This document shows, piece after piece, positions 27,065 through 34,901 of a stretch of DNA of 64,000 nucleotides. The stretch's first letter is position 1; the number at the start of each line of letters is the position of its first letter. Under the pieces are notes generated by a model that saw only the letters and a program-made list of their open reading frames with translations, made no database searches and was not told where the DNA came from. The stretch covers positions 108,034 through 172,033 of the forward strand of contig JAJXWB010000006.1 of the NCBI GenBank assembly GCA_021781815.1, in the 5' to 3' direction. This DNA comes from Pseudomonadota bacterium (lineage in GTDB: Bacteria; Pseudomonadota; Alphaproteobacteria; Rhizobiales; Beijerinckiaceae). A program made the position numbers and the translations under genes.

Positions 27065-27708
27065 CAGATGTAGAGCCTCTCGTACAGGTTGCGCAGAATG
27101 CCTGCGGTCACTCCCCATATATACTTGTTTTCCCAAGGCATGGCGTAGAAATGGCGGATCACGCCCTTCCATTCTCGGGACTGGCGCTGATGGTTCGCCG
27201 GATTCATGACGAAAGCGAATGGCGCCTCGAACACGCCGGCGACTTCGTGATGGTTGATGACGAGATCGAACGGGGCGTGGATTTCCGCCACGACCGGCAC
27301 GATGCAATAGCCCGATCCGGAGAGATAGGGATCGAGCAGACCGAACGGCTCGACGTGCGCCCGCGCCAGGCCGATCTCCTCCTCCGCTTCACGCAGCGCC
27401 GCTGCGATCGGTCCATTGTCGTCCGGATCGATCTTGCCCCCGGGAAAGGCGACCTGACCGGAATGCGAACGCAGATGCGTCGCGCGCTCGGTCAGCAGGA
27501 CCGTCGTCCCTTCCGGCCGCTCGATCAGACCGACCAGCACAGCGGCGGGTTTGGCGTCGGCCAGCGCAGTCGCGAGCTCGCTTTCATGCTGGTTCACCAC
27601 ATGATCGTCGCCGCGCATGCGCGCCGAAGACTGGGGCGCCAGCGACAACTTTGCGCGGGCATGGGCGAGGAAGGAGGACGACGATGCGGCGACAGGAGCG
27701 GAGTTCAT
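27064..27708 (-). CDS. Nudix hydrolase, CoA pyrophosphatase type (NudL-like)
   Basis: A 214-residue Nudix enzyme. LLTERATHLRSHSGQVAFPGG is the CoA-pyrophosphatase signature that precedes the Nudix box; the box itself reads GGKIDPDD...LREAEEEIGL, with the metal-binding REAEEEIG helix intact. Family members hydrolyse CoA or acyl-CoA to phosphopantetheine and 3',5'-ADP. The start at 27708 (MNSAPV) has GGAG-like sequence upstream and gives the family length; the frame upstream to 28092 is antisense to dmeR. It begins the three-gene operon with the small membrane protein and the CCA enzyme. Confidence 0.88.
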   Translation of the reverse strand: MNSAPVAASSSSFLAHARAKLSLAPQSSARMRGDDHVVNQHESELATALADAKPAAVLVGLIERPEGTTVLLTERATHLRSHSGQVAFPGGKIDPDDNGPIAAALREAEEEIGLARAHVEPFGLLDPYLSGSGYCIVPVVAEIHAPFDLVINHHEVAGVFEAPFAFVMNPANHQRQSREWKGVIRHFYAMPWENKYIWGVTAGILRNLYERLYI

Positions 27709-27810
27709 TCCACGAAACCTAGACTGACCCGGCGCAGTTTGCGACGGCCCTCGGTCATTACCTGACGGAATCGGCGGGCGCGGCCCAATCAATAGGCCTG
27801 GCGCAGCCTG

Positions 27811-27843
27811 TTCACATAGGGTGACGGGGTATGCTATATTACC
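27811..27843 (+). promoter_or_regulatory. Candidate dmeR promoter with metal-sensor operator
   Basis: A -35-like TTCACA (27811-27816) and -10-like TATATT (27835-27840) are 18 bases apart. The spacer holds CATA-GGGTGACGGGG-TATG (27815-27833), an inverted repeat enclosing two G-tracts, the style of operator bound by CsoR/RcnR-family tetramers. A second symmetry GGTA-N8-TACC covers 27828-27843. The -10 ends six bases before the ATG, so the transcript should be leaderless. Binding would block RNA polymerase. This is inferred from sequence only. Confidence 0.6.
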
Positions 27844-27846
27844 AAT

Positions 27847-28125
27847 ATGACCCATACTGTGCGCGAAAAACAGAAGCTGCTGGCCCGCGTGCGCCGCCTC
27901 CGTGGGCAGGTCGAGGCGATCGAGCGTGCGCTTGAAACCGAGGCCGGCTGCGAAAAGGTCATGCATCTTCTGGCCGCGGCGCGCGGCGCGATGACCGGAC
28001 TGATGGCGGAGGTGGTCGAGGACCACGTGCGCACCCATCTCGTCGACGCAGAACGCCATCCGGACGCCCTGAACATCGAGGCCGTCGATCATCTTCTCGA
28101 CGTCGTCCGAACCTATCTGAGGTAA
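27847..28125 (+). CDS. dmeR: Ni/Co-responsive repressor of the CsoR/RcnR family
   Basis: A 92-residue all-helical sensor. His3, Cys35, His60 and His64 are all present, the exact ligand set of E. coli RcnR for Ni(II)/Co(II); the formaldehyde sensor FrmR and copper sensor CsoR have different residues at these places. The helix RVRRLRGQVEAIERAL carries the DNA-contacting basic residues. It lies eight bases before a DmeF-type exporter, matching the DmeR-DmeF pair described in Rhizobium. Metal binding should release it from the operator just upstream and switch on export. The ATG is probably the first transcribed codon. Confidence 0.9.
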   Translation: MTHTVREKQKLLARVRRLRGQVEAIERALETEAGCEKVMHLLAAARGAMTGLMAEVVEDHVRTHLVDAERHPDALNIEAVDHLLDVVRTYLR

Positions 28126-28133
28126 GCGCGCCC

Positions 28134-29378
28134 ATGCACGATCACGACAGCGACATTTACCCCGTCCTGCACGACCATGTGTTTCTCGGAGAGGGCCACG
28201 AGCGGAGCGAGCGGAAGACCTGGGCCGTGATCTGGCTCTGCGGCGCCATGATGGCGATCGAAATCGTCGGCGGCCTGATGTATGGATCGATCGCGCTCGT
28301 CGCCGATGGCCTCCACATGAGTACGCACGCCGGCGCCATGCTGCTGGCGGCGCTGGCCTACACCTATGCGCGCAAGTACGCGCGCGATCCCCGTTTCACG
28401 TTCGGGACAGGAAAGCTCGGCGATCTCGCCGGCTTCGCCAGCGCCATCATCCTTGCGATGATCGCGATCCTGATCGGCTATGAAGCCGTCACGCGACTGG
28501 TCGAGCCTGTTCACATCCATTTCTCGGAGGCGATCCCGATCGCCGTTCTTGGCCTGGCCGTGAACATCGCCAGCGCCTGGCTGCTCAGCGGCGGCGAGCA
28601 CGACCATCATCACGGAAGTGGGCATTCCCATCCCGCGCATGGAGCGCGCCACGATCACATTCGTCGCATCGAGACGCCTGCCGGCGAAATCGCTCTCGAA
28701 GTCTTCGAGGACGGCGTCCCGCCGCGGTTTCGTTTGCGTGGCGAAAACGGCGCGCCACTGTCGGCCGCCGGGGTCTCGATCGAAACGGTCCGGCCGCGCG
28801 GCGGGCGCCAATCCTTTCCGATGGTCGACCGCGGCGATTATCTCGAGTCTGTCGACGAAATCCCGGAGCCGCACGAGTTCGATGTCGGAGTAACTGTCGC
28901 AGGCGCGCGATATACCGAGGCGTTCGAGGAGCACGACCACGCGCACGAGGCCACCCATCGCGATCACAACATCCGGGCGGCGGTCGTTCACGTCATGGCG
29001 GACGCGGCCGTCTCCGTGCTGGTCATCATCGGGCTTCTGCTCGCCAGAGCCTTCGGCTGGTTATGGATGGACCCGCTGGCGGGCATTGTCGGCGCGGTCG
29101 TGATCGCAAGCTGGTCGCTCACCCTCATTCGCGACACCGGCGCCATCCTGCTCGACATGAACCCAGACCGCCGCATGGCCGACAGCCTGCGCGAGACGAT
29201 CGAAAGCGACGGCGACCGGCTCGTCGACCTTCACCTCTGGCGGCTCGGTCCGGGGCATCTCGGCGCGATCGTCGCGATCGTCACCCCCTCGGCGCGTGGC
29301 CCGGATTTCTACCGGACGCGGCTGGCGCGGTTCCGCGCGCTCTCGCATCTGACGATCGAGGTGCGGCAGGGCGCATAG
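28134..29378 (+). CDS. dmeF: Cation diffusion facilitator, DmeF type (Co/Ni efflux)
   Basis: A 414-residue inner-membrane exporter. The first four helices (about residues 30-155) include GLMYGSIALVADGLHMSTHAG with the transport-site Asp and His. A histidine-rich stretch (GEHDHHHGSGHSHPAHGARHDH, about 154-176) is followed by an inserted soluble, beta-rich domain and a second His-rich run (EEHDHAHEATHRDH, near 265-280) before the last two helices (DPLAGIVGAVVIASWSL) and the C-terminal metal domain. Members exchange Co2+ or Ni2+ for protons. It is co-transcribed with the dmeR sensor. The inserted domain is larger than in simple CDF proteins. Confidence 0.92.
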   Translation: MHDHDSDIYPVLHDHVFLGEGHERSERKTWAVIWLCGAMMAIEIVGGLMYGSIALVADGLHMSTHAGAMLLAALAYTYARKYARDPRFTFGTGKLGDLAGFASAIILAMIAILIGYEAVTRLVEPVHIHFSEAIPIAVLGLAVNIASAWLLSGGEHDHHHGSGHSHPAHGARHDHIRRIETPAGEIALEVFEDGVPPRFRLRGENGAPLSAAGVSIETVRPRGGRQSFPMVDRGDYLESVDEIPEPHEFDVGVTVAGARYTEAFEEHDHAHEATHRDHNIRAAVVHVMADAAVSVLVIIGLLLARAFGWLWMDPLAGIVGAVVIASWSLTLIRDTGAILLDMNPDRRMADSLRETIESDGDRLVDLHLWRLGPGHLGAIVAIVTPSARGPDFYRTRLARFRALSHLTIEVRQGA

Positions 29379-29386
29379 CCGGGCTG

Positions 29387-29998
29387 TCAGCTCCACGCCG
29401 CGACGTCGGCCGCCGGGGCCATCGCAAAGAAGGCGCCGGCCGAGGCGACGCCGAACATGTCGACGCCCTCGACTGCGCGCACCTCGCCCCAGGCCACGAG
29501 ATCATAAAAAAGCGCGCGCTTCACCAGCGCCCACAGATCGTCGCGCACAAGGGCGTAGGGCTTCAGCCCGTCCGCCGCGCCGGTCTCGAACCGCAGGGGA
29601 TGGGCGGCGTCGATTTCGACCCAGTCCTCGACATTGGTGCGCAGCCGCAACGTCTGGCCCCGTTCGTCCTCGGTCCTTTGCAGTTCGACGCCAAGAAACG
29701 GCGCGTCCTCGACCACGATGCCGACGCGCTCGACCGGCGTCACCAGCACATAACGTTCCGGATCCCGACGCAGGATGGTGGAAAAGAGCCGCACCAGCGC
29801 CGGCCGGCCAATCGGCGTGCCAAGATAGTGCCATGTGCCATCGCGGGCGATGCGCATGTCGATGTCGCCGCAAAACGGCGGGTTCCACATATGCACCGGC
29901 GGCAGGCGTCGCGTCTCGCCCCCGGCGGCGCGCGCCGCCTGCGTCAACCCGTCCAGGCCCAGCGTCACGCCTGTCGTCCCTGCCTGATCGTTCGCCAT
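29387..29998 (-). CDS. DUF1285 domain protein
   Basis: A 203-residue soluble protein. The conserved N-terminal segment PPVHMWNPPFCGDIDMRIARDGTWHYLGTPI and the RLFSTILRRDPERYVLVTPVE stretch are hallmarks of DUF1285. No function is established. It is divergent from the MoxR gene, a neighbour it keeps in many alphaproteobacteria, which suggests a link with that envelope-related block. The start at 29998 (MANDQAG) is preferred to 30022. An AATCTAGATT palindrome lies in the shared promoter region at 30037-30046. Confidence 0.85.
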   Translation of the reverse strand: MANDQAGTTGVTLGLDGLTQAARAAGGETRRLPPVHMWNPPFCGDIDMRIARDGTWHYLGTPIGRPALVRLFSTILRRDPERYVLVTPVERVGIVVEDAPFLGVELQRTEDERGQTLRLRTNVEDWVEIDAAHPLRFETGAADGLKPYALVRDDLWALVKRALFYDLVAWGEVRAVEGVDMFGVASAGAFFAMAPAADVAAWS

Positions 29999-30127
29999 AA
30001 TCTCGCAACCATTGGCCGACACGGTTCAAGCGCCATAATCTAGATTGTCGGCGCCGGATCGCAAACAAGGATGATTCGGACCCGACCTCTCCGTCCATGG
30101 GCGGAAAGAGCTTGCGAAGAGAGCCCG

Positions 30128-31135
30128 ATGCCCACACAAAACCCCGCGCCGACCTCCTTTGACGAAGCGGTCGCGCAGTCCGCCCAGAAAGCCGTCGACA
30201 GGCTCGCTGCGGCGCGCGCCGGCGTCGAGGCCGTGATATTCGGCCAGCGTCAGGTGGTCGAACAGGCCCTGGTCACGCTGCTGTCGGGCGGCCACGGGCT
30301 GCTCGTCGGGGCGCCGGGCCTCGCGAAGACCAAACTGGTCGAGACGCTCGCCATCGTGCTCGGCCTTGACAGCCAGCGCGTACAGTTCACGCCGGACCTC
30401 ATGCCTTCAGACATTCTGGGCTCGGAAGTGCTGGAGGAGACCGCCGACCGCAAACGATCCTTCCGATTCGTGCCCGGTCCAATCTTCGCGCAACTCCTGA
30501 TGGCCGACGAGATCAACCGCGCGAGTCCGCGCACGCAATCGGCGCTGCTGCAGGCCATGCAGGAAAGCCACATCACGGTCGCCGGAGTACGGCGCGATCT
30601 GCCGCGTCCGTTCCACGTGCTCGCAACACAGAACCCCATCGAACAGGAAGGCACCTATCCTCTGCCCGAAGCGCAACTCGACCGCTTCCTGATGCAGATC
30701 GACGTGCTTTATCCCGACCGCGCCGCCGAGCGGCGCATTCTCCTCGACACGACCGGCGACGCGCAGGCGAAAGCGACGCCTGCCGTGAGCAGCGACGATC
30801 TCGCGCAGGCGCAGCGCCTCGTCCGGCGCCTGCCAGTCGGCGAGAGCGTGGTCGAAGCGATCCTCGATCTCGTCCGCTCCGCGCGCCCAGGCGAAGGCGA
30901 CCCGCAAATCGTGCGCCACGTCGCCTGGGGACCGGGGCCGCGCGCAGCGCAGTCCCTGATGCTGACGGTGCGCGCCCGCGCATTGCTCGAAGGCCGGCTT
31001 GCGCCCTCCCTCGCCGACGTGGCCGCGCTCGCAGAGCCTGTGCTCAAGCACCGCATGGCGCTGACCTTCGCGGCGCGCGCCGATGGCGAGACCATCCCCG
31101 GACTGGTGCAGAAACTCGTGGCGAGGATCGGCTGA
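30128..31135 (+). CDS. MoxR family AAA+ ATPase
   Basis: A 335-residue AAA+ protein. Walker A is GAPGLAKTK near residue 60, Walker B LLMADEINRASPRTQ near 125, and the sensor segment VLATQNPIEQEGTYPLPEAQLDRF near 165. MoxR ATPases act as chaperones that mature or activate partners, usually VWA-domain proteins, and here they head an operon containing DUF58 and VWA-type proteins. The ATG at 30128 follows a GAAGAGAG stretch. The downstream gene begins one base after its stop. Confidence 0.92.
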   Translation: MPTQNPAPTSFDEAVAQSAQKAVDRLAAARAGVEAVIFGQRQVVEQALVTLLSGGHGLLVGAPGLAKTKLVETLAIVLGLDSQRVQFTPDLMPSDILGSEVLEETADRKRSFRFVPGPIFAQLLMADEINRASPRTQSALLQAMQESHITVAGVRRDLPRPFHVLATQNPIEQEGTYPLPEAQLDRFLMQIDVLYPDRAAERRILLDTTGDAQAKATPAVSSDDLAQAQRLVRRLPVGESVVEAILDLVRSARPGEGDPQIVRHVAWGPGPRAAQSLMLTVRARALLEGRLAPSLADVAALAEPVLKHRMALTFAARADGETIPGLVQKLVARIG

Positions 31136-31136
31136 C

Positions 31137-32066
31137 GTGAACGGCGGCGGCCTGATCGACGCAGTCGAGCGCGCTGGCGCGCCGCAATGCCGGCAGGACG
31201 CGCTCGAACTTGCGCGCCGCCTGCCAGCCGTCGTGGTCGCCGCGAGAGAAATCGCAGCATCCATCCTGCACGGCGTGCACGGTCGCCGCCGCGCCGGCGC
31301 TGGCGAGACTTTCTGGCAGTTCCGTCCATTCATTTCGGGGGAGGCGGCAAGCCGCATCGACTGGCGCCGCTCCGCGCGCGACGATCGTCTCTATGTGCGC
31401 GAGCGCGAATGGGAGGCGGCGCACACCCTGTGGCTGTGGATGGACCTGTCGCCGTCCATGGGTTTCGTCTCCGATCTCGCGTTGCAGCCCAAGGTCGACC
31501 GGGCGCTGACGCTTGGCCTGGCCGTCGCCGACCTGCTGGTGCGCGGCGGCGAGCGCGTCGGCCTGCTCGGGCTGTCGCGCGCGATCGCCACGCGCGACAT
31601 CGTCGACCGGCTGGCCGAGATCCTTCTGATCGACTCGCGCCTTGCGCGCGAACAGGCCGACCTGCCGCCCGCCGAGACGCTCGCGCCGCGCACGCGCGCA
31701 ATTCTGATCGGCGATTTTCTGGTCGCGCCCGAGGCGTTCGCCGAACGTCTGAGCACGCTTTCGGCACGCGGCGCGAGCGGCCATATCCTAATGATCGCCG
31801 ATCCTGTCGAGGAGACCTTTCCGTTCGCAGGCCATGTCGAATTTCTCGACGCGGAGTCCCCGGCCATCCTGCGCGTCGGCCGCGCCGAAAGCTGGCGCGC
31901 CGAATACCAGCGCCGCCTCGCGCGCCATCGCGCGGTGATTGCGGAGACTGCCCGCGCGCATGATTTTTCGCTGATCCTGCATCGCACCGATCGCCCGGCG
32001 TCCGAGGCTCTGCTGGCGCTGCGCGGGCGCCTCGAAGCAGGCTCCGTCTACGGCGCCATCGCATGA
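31137..32066 (+). CDS. DUF58 domain protein
   Basis: A 309-residue protein with the DUF58 signature FRPFISGEAASRIDWRRSARDDRLYVREREWE near residue 65, followed by a VWA-like region with the MIDAS-type WMDLSPSMG. DUF58 proteins are the usual partners of MoxR ATPases and form part of a membrane complex linked to stress tolerance and, in some bacteria, methanol dehydrogenase maturation. The start is a GTG at 31137, immediately after the MoxR stop; the upstream frame to 31083 lies within moxR. Its stop overlaps the next start as ATGA. Confidence 0.9.
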   Translation: MNGGGLIDAVERAGAPQCRQDALELARRLPAVVVAAREIAASILHGVHGRRRAGAGETFWQFRPFISGEAASRIDWRRSARDDRLYVREREWEAAHTLWLWMDLSPSMGFVSDLALQPKVDRALTLGLAVADLLVRGGERVGLLGLSRAIATRDIVDRLAEILLIDSRLAREQADLPPAETLAPRTRAILIGDFLVAPEAFAERLSTLSARGASGHILMIADPVEETFPFAGHVEFLDAESPAILRVGRAESWRAEYQRRLARHRAVIAETARAHDFSLILHRTDRPASEALLALRGRLEAGSVYGAIA

Positions 32067-34894
32067 TGGGCCTGCCGCTCGCCTTCGCCGCGCCGCTCGC
32101 GCTGATCGGCCTTTTCGCGCTGCCTTTGATCTGGCTGCTCGTGCGCGTCACGCCGCCGCGCCCTCGCCGGACGCCCTTCCCGCCGCTGCGGCTCATGCTC
32201 GACATGGCGCCACGGGACGAGACGCCCGCGCGCACGCCATGGTGGCTGCTTGCGTTGCGGCTGACAATCGCGGGCCTCGCGTGTCTGGCATTCGCCGGTC
32301 CGGTCTGGAATCCGTCTCCAGGCGGCTCGGGCGGCTCGGAACCTTTGCTGATCGCGCTCGACGACGGATGGGCGGCGGCGCCGACCTGGGACAGGCGCAT
32401 CGCCTATGCGCGCGCAGCCGCCGAAACCGCAGGCCGGCGCGGCGCGCCCGTGTCCATCGTCGGCATGTCCGACGGCGGGCGCGCTATCGAGCCTGCCGAC
32501 AGCGCGCATGCGCTCGAAGCTCTTCGCGCGCGAAAGCCGCAGCCCTTCGAGCCGTCGCGGTCGGCAGCGATGGCGGCGATGGAAACCTTCGCGCGGGCGC
32601 ACGGCGGCGCCCGTGCGCTCTGGATCGCCGACGGACTCGAGACGGGCGATACGCGCGCCTTCGCCGAACGCCTGTCGGCGCTGTTCGGCGCAGGCGTCGA
32701 CATTGCGACGGAGACGCTCACGCCGCTGGCGCTCGCCGGCGCGCGCAACGAAGCGAACGGCCTGATCGTGCGCGTGCTGCGCGCGACGGACGCAGGCGCG
32801 GCAACCGGACTCGTCCGGGCATCCGACATGAAGGGCCTGACGCTCGCCGAGGCGCCATTCACATTCGTGAAGGGCAGCGAGACTGAAGCGAAGATCGATC
32901 TGCCGGTCGAACTGCGCAACGAGGTCGCGCGCGTCGAAATCGCGGGCGAGCGCGCGGCGGGAGCGGTGTCGCTGCTCGACGACCGCTGGAAACGCCGCCG
33001 CGTCGGCCTCGTCAGCGGCGCGAGCGCCGACGTTGCGCAACCGCTTCTCTCGCCAGACTATTATCTGTCGAAGGCGCTTGCTCCCTATGCCGAGACGCGC
33101 GAGGCGCCGCTCGACGCGACCGACCCCATCGGCGTGCTCATCGACGAAGGCGCCGATGTTCTGATTCTCTCGGATATGGCTGTCGCGCCGGGCGAAACAC
33201 ACGACAGGCTGGACGCCTTCCTTGACCGCGGCGGCGTACTGGTGCGCTTCGCCGGCGCCCGCCTCGCCGGTTCGACGGACGATCTGACCCCCGTGCAATT
33301 GCGCCGCAGCGGCCGCGTGCTCGGCGGCGCGCTGTCATGGGAGATGCCGAAGAAGCTCAGCGCTTTCGACGCAAAGAGCCCGTTCGCGGACCTTCGCGTC
33401 CCTGACGATGTCGCGATCTCCCGTCAGGTTCTTGCCGAGCCGGAACCTGGATTGTCCGCCCGCACCTGGGCGCAGCTCTCCGACCAGACGCCGCTCGTGA
33501 CAGCCGAGCGGCGCGGCAAGGGTCTGCTCGTGCTGTTCCACATCACCGCCGATACGACATGGTCGAATCTGCCGCTGTCAGGCCTGTTTCCCGAAATGCT
33601 GCGCAAGATCGTCGCGCTTGCCGGCGGCGGCGCCAAAGTCGCGCCGGAGGCGGACGAGACCACCGTCGGGGACCAGCCGCACAGGACGGAAACGCTCACG
33701 CCCACGCGCACGCTGGACGGGTTCGGCGCGTTCGCCACGCCGCCGGCGACCGCCCGCGCCATCGCCGCCGACTATGGCGGCCCGGCCAACGCCGATCATC
33801 CGCCTGGATTTTACGGCCCGCCGGACACGCTGGTCGCACTCAACGCGCTCGCGCCCGATGCGAAGCTTCTAGCGGCCAATTTTACCGGCCTGAAGGCGGG
33901 GCGCGCGGAAATCGAGCAGATCGCGCCGATCGATCTGCGCGCGCCGTTGATTTCAGCCGTCGTCCTGCTGCTGATCGCCGATGGTGTCGCCTCCCTCTGG
34001 CTCGGCGGCGGCCTGCCGCGTTTTCGCGCCCGCCGCGCGGGCGCAGCCGCGTTGATCCTCGCCGTCCTTGGCGCAGCGGGGCCGACCATTGACCGCGCGC
34101 GCGCGCAGCCGCCAACGCCGGACCAGACGCAATCGAAGGCGCCAGGCGCCCGCGACATCGAATCCGCGCTCGTCACGCGCCTCGCCTATGTCGTGACCGG
34201 CGACCCGCGCGCCGACGACGCGAGCAAGGCCGGCCTCGCATCCCTGTCGCGCACGCTGGCCGAGCGCACATCGCTGACGCCGGGCGATCCGGTCGGCGTT
34301 GATCCGGCCCGCGACGAACTCGTCTTCTATCCATTGCTCTACTGGCCGATCGTGGCGTCGCGTCCCCAGCCTTCGCCGCTCGCCGCGCAGAAGATCGCCG
34401 CTTTCATGAAACAGGGCGGCACGATCGTTTTCGATACGCGCGATGCGCTGACGACCCGCCCCGGCGGCCCGCCCTCGCCCGAATCCCTTTGGCTGCGCAA
34501 GCTGCTCGAAGGTGTAGACGTGCCAGAACTCGAGCCCGTCCCGCGCGATCACGTCGTCACCAAGACCTTCTATCTGATCGAGGCTTTCGTCGGTCGCACG
34601 ACCTCCGGCCAGACGTGGATCGAGGCCCTTCCACCCGAACCAGCGGACGGCGTGACCCGCCCGGCCCGCGACAGCGACAGCGTGTCGCCGATCGTCATCG
34701 CCTCGAACGACCTTGCCGCAGGCTGGGCAGGCGACCGAGATGGCGCCCCTCTCTACCCGCTCAGCCCCGACGGCATGCGTCAGCGCGAACTCGCGCTGCG
34801 CGGCGGCGTCAACCTTGTGATGTACACGCTGACCGGCAATTACAAGGCCGATCAGGTGCATGTGCGCGACCTCCTGAACCGGCTGGGACATTGA
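32063..34894 (+). CDS. BatA/DUF4159 domain membrane protein
   Basis: A 943-residue inner-membrane protein. It begins with a BatA-type N-terminus (two helices around PLALIGLFALPLIWLLVRVTPP and a second near residue 65), continues with a long soluble region containing a glutamine-amidotransferase-like fold (VLILSDMAVAPGE, GVLVRFAGARLAG), two more helices near residues 635 and 660, and ends with a DUF4159 domain marked by DELVFYPLLYWPIV. It is translationally coupled to the DUF58 gene and seven bases from the next gene. It is probably a scaffold of the MoxR/VWA complex; enzymatic activity is not evident. Confidence 0.88.
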   Translation: MMGLPLAFAAPLALIGLFALPLIWLLVRVTPPRPRRTPFPPLRLMLDMAPRDETPARTPWWLLALRLTIAGLACLAFAGPVWNPSPGGSGGSEPLLIALDDGWAAAPTWDRRIAYARAAAETAGRRGAPVSIVGMSDGGRAIEPADSAHALEALRARKPQPFEPSRSAAMAAMETFARAHGGARALWIADGLETGDTRAFAERLSALFGAGVDIATETLTPLALAGARNEANGLIVRVLRATDAGAATGLVRASDMKGLTLAEAPFTFVKGSETEAKIDLPVELRNEVARVEIAGERAAGAVSLLDDRWKRRRVGLVSGASADVAQPLLSPDYYLSKALAPYAETREAPLDATDPIGVLIDEGADVLILSDMAVAPGETHDRLDAFLDRGGVLVRFAGARLAGSTDDLTPVQLRRSGRVLGGALSWEMPKKLSAFDAKSPFADLRVPDDVAISRQVLAEPEPGLSARTWAQLSDQTPLVTAERRGKGLLVLFHITADTTWSNLPLSGLFPEMLRKIVALAGGGAKVAPEADETTVGDQPHRTETLTPTRTLDGFGAFATPPATARAIAADYGGPANADHPPGFYGPPDTLVALNALAPDAKLLAANFTGLKAGRAEIEQIAPIDLRAPLISAVVLLLIADGVASLWLGGGLPRFRARRAGAAALILAVLGAAGPTIDRARAQPPTPDQTQSKAPGARDIESALVTRLAYVVTGDPRADDASKAGLASLSRTLAERTSLTPGDPVGVDPARDELVFYPLLYWPIVASRPQPSPLAAQKIAAFMKQGGTIVFDTRDALTTRPGGPPSPESLWLRKLLEGVDVPELEPVPRDHVVTKTFYLIEAFVGRTTSGQTWIEALPPEPADGVTRPARDSDSVSPIVIASNDLAAGWAGDRDGAPLYPLSPDGMRQRELALRGGVNLVMYTLTGNYKADQVHVRDLLNRLGH

Positions 34895-34901
34895 GTCCGA
34901 C

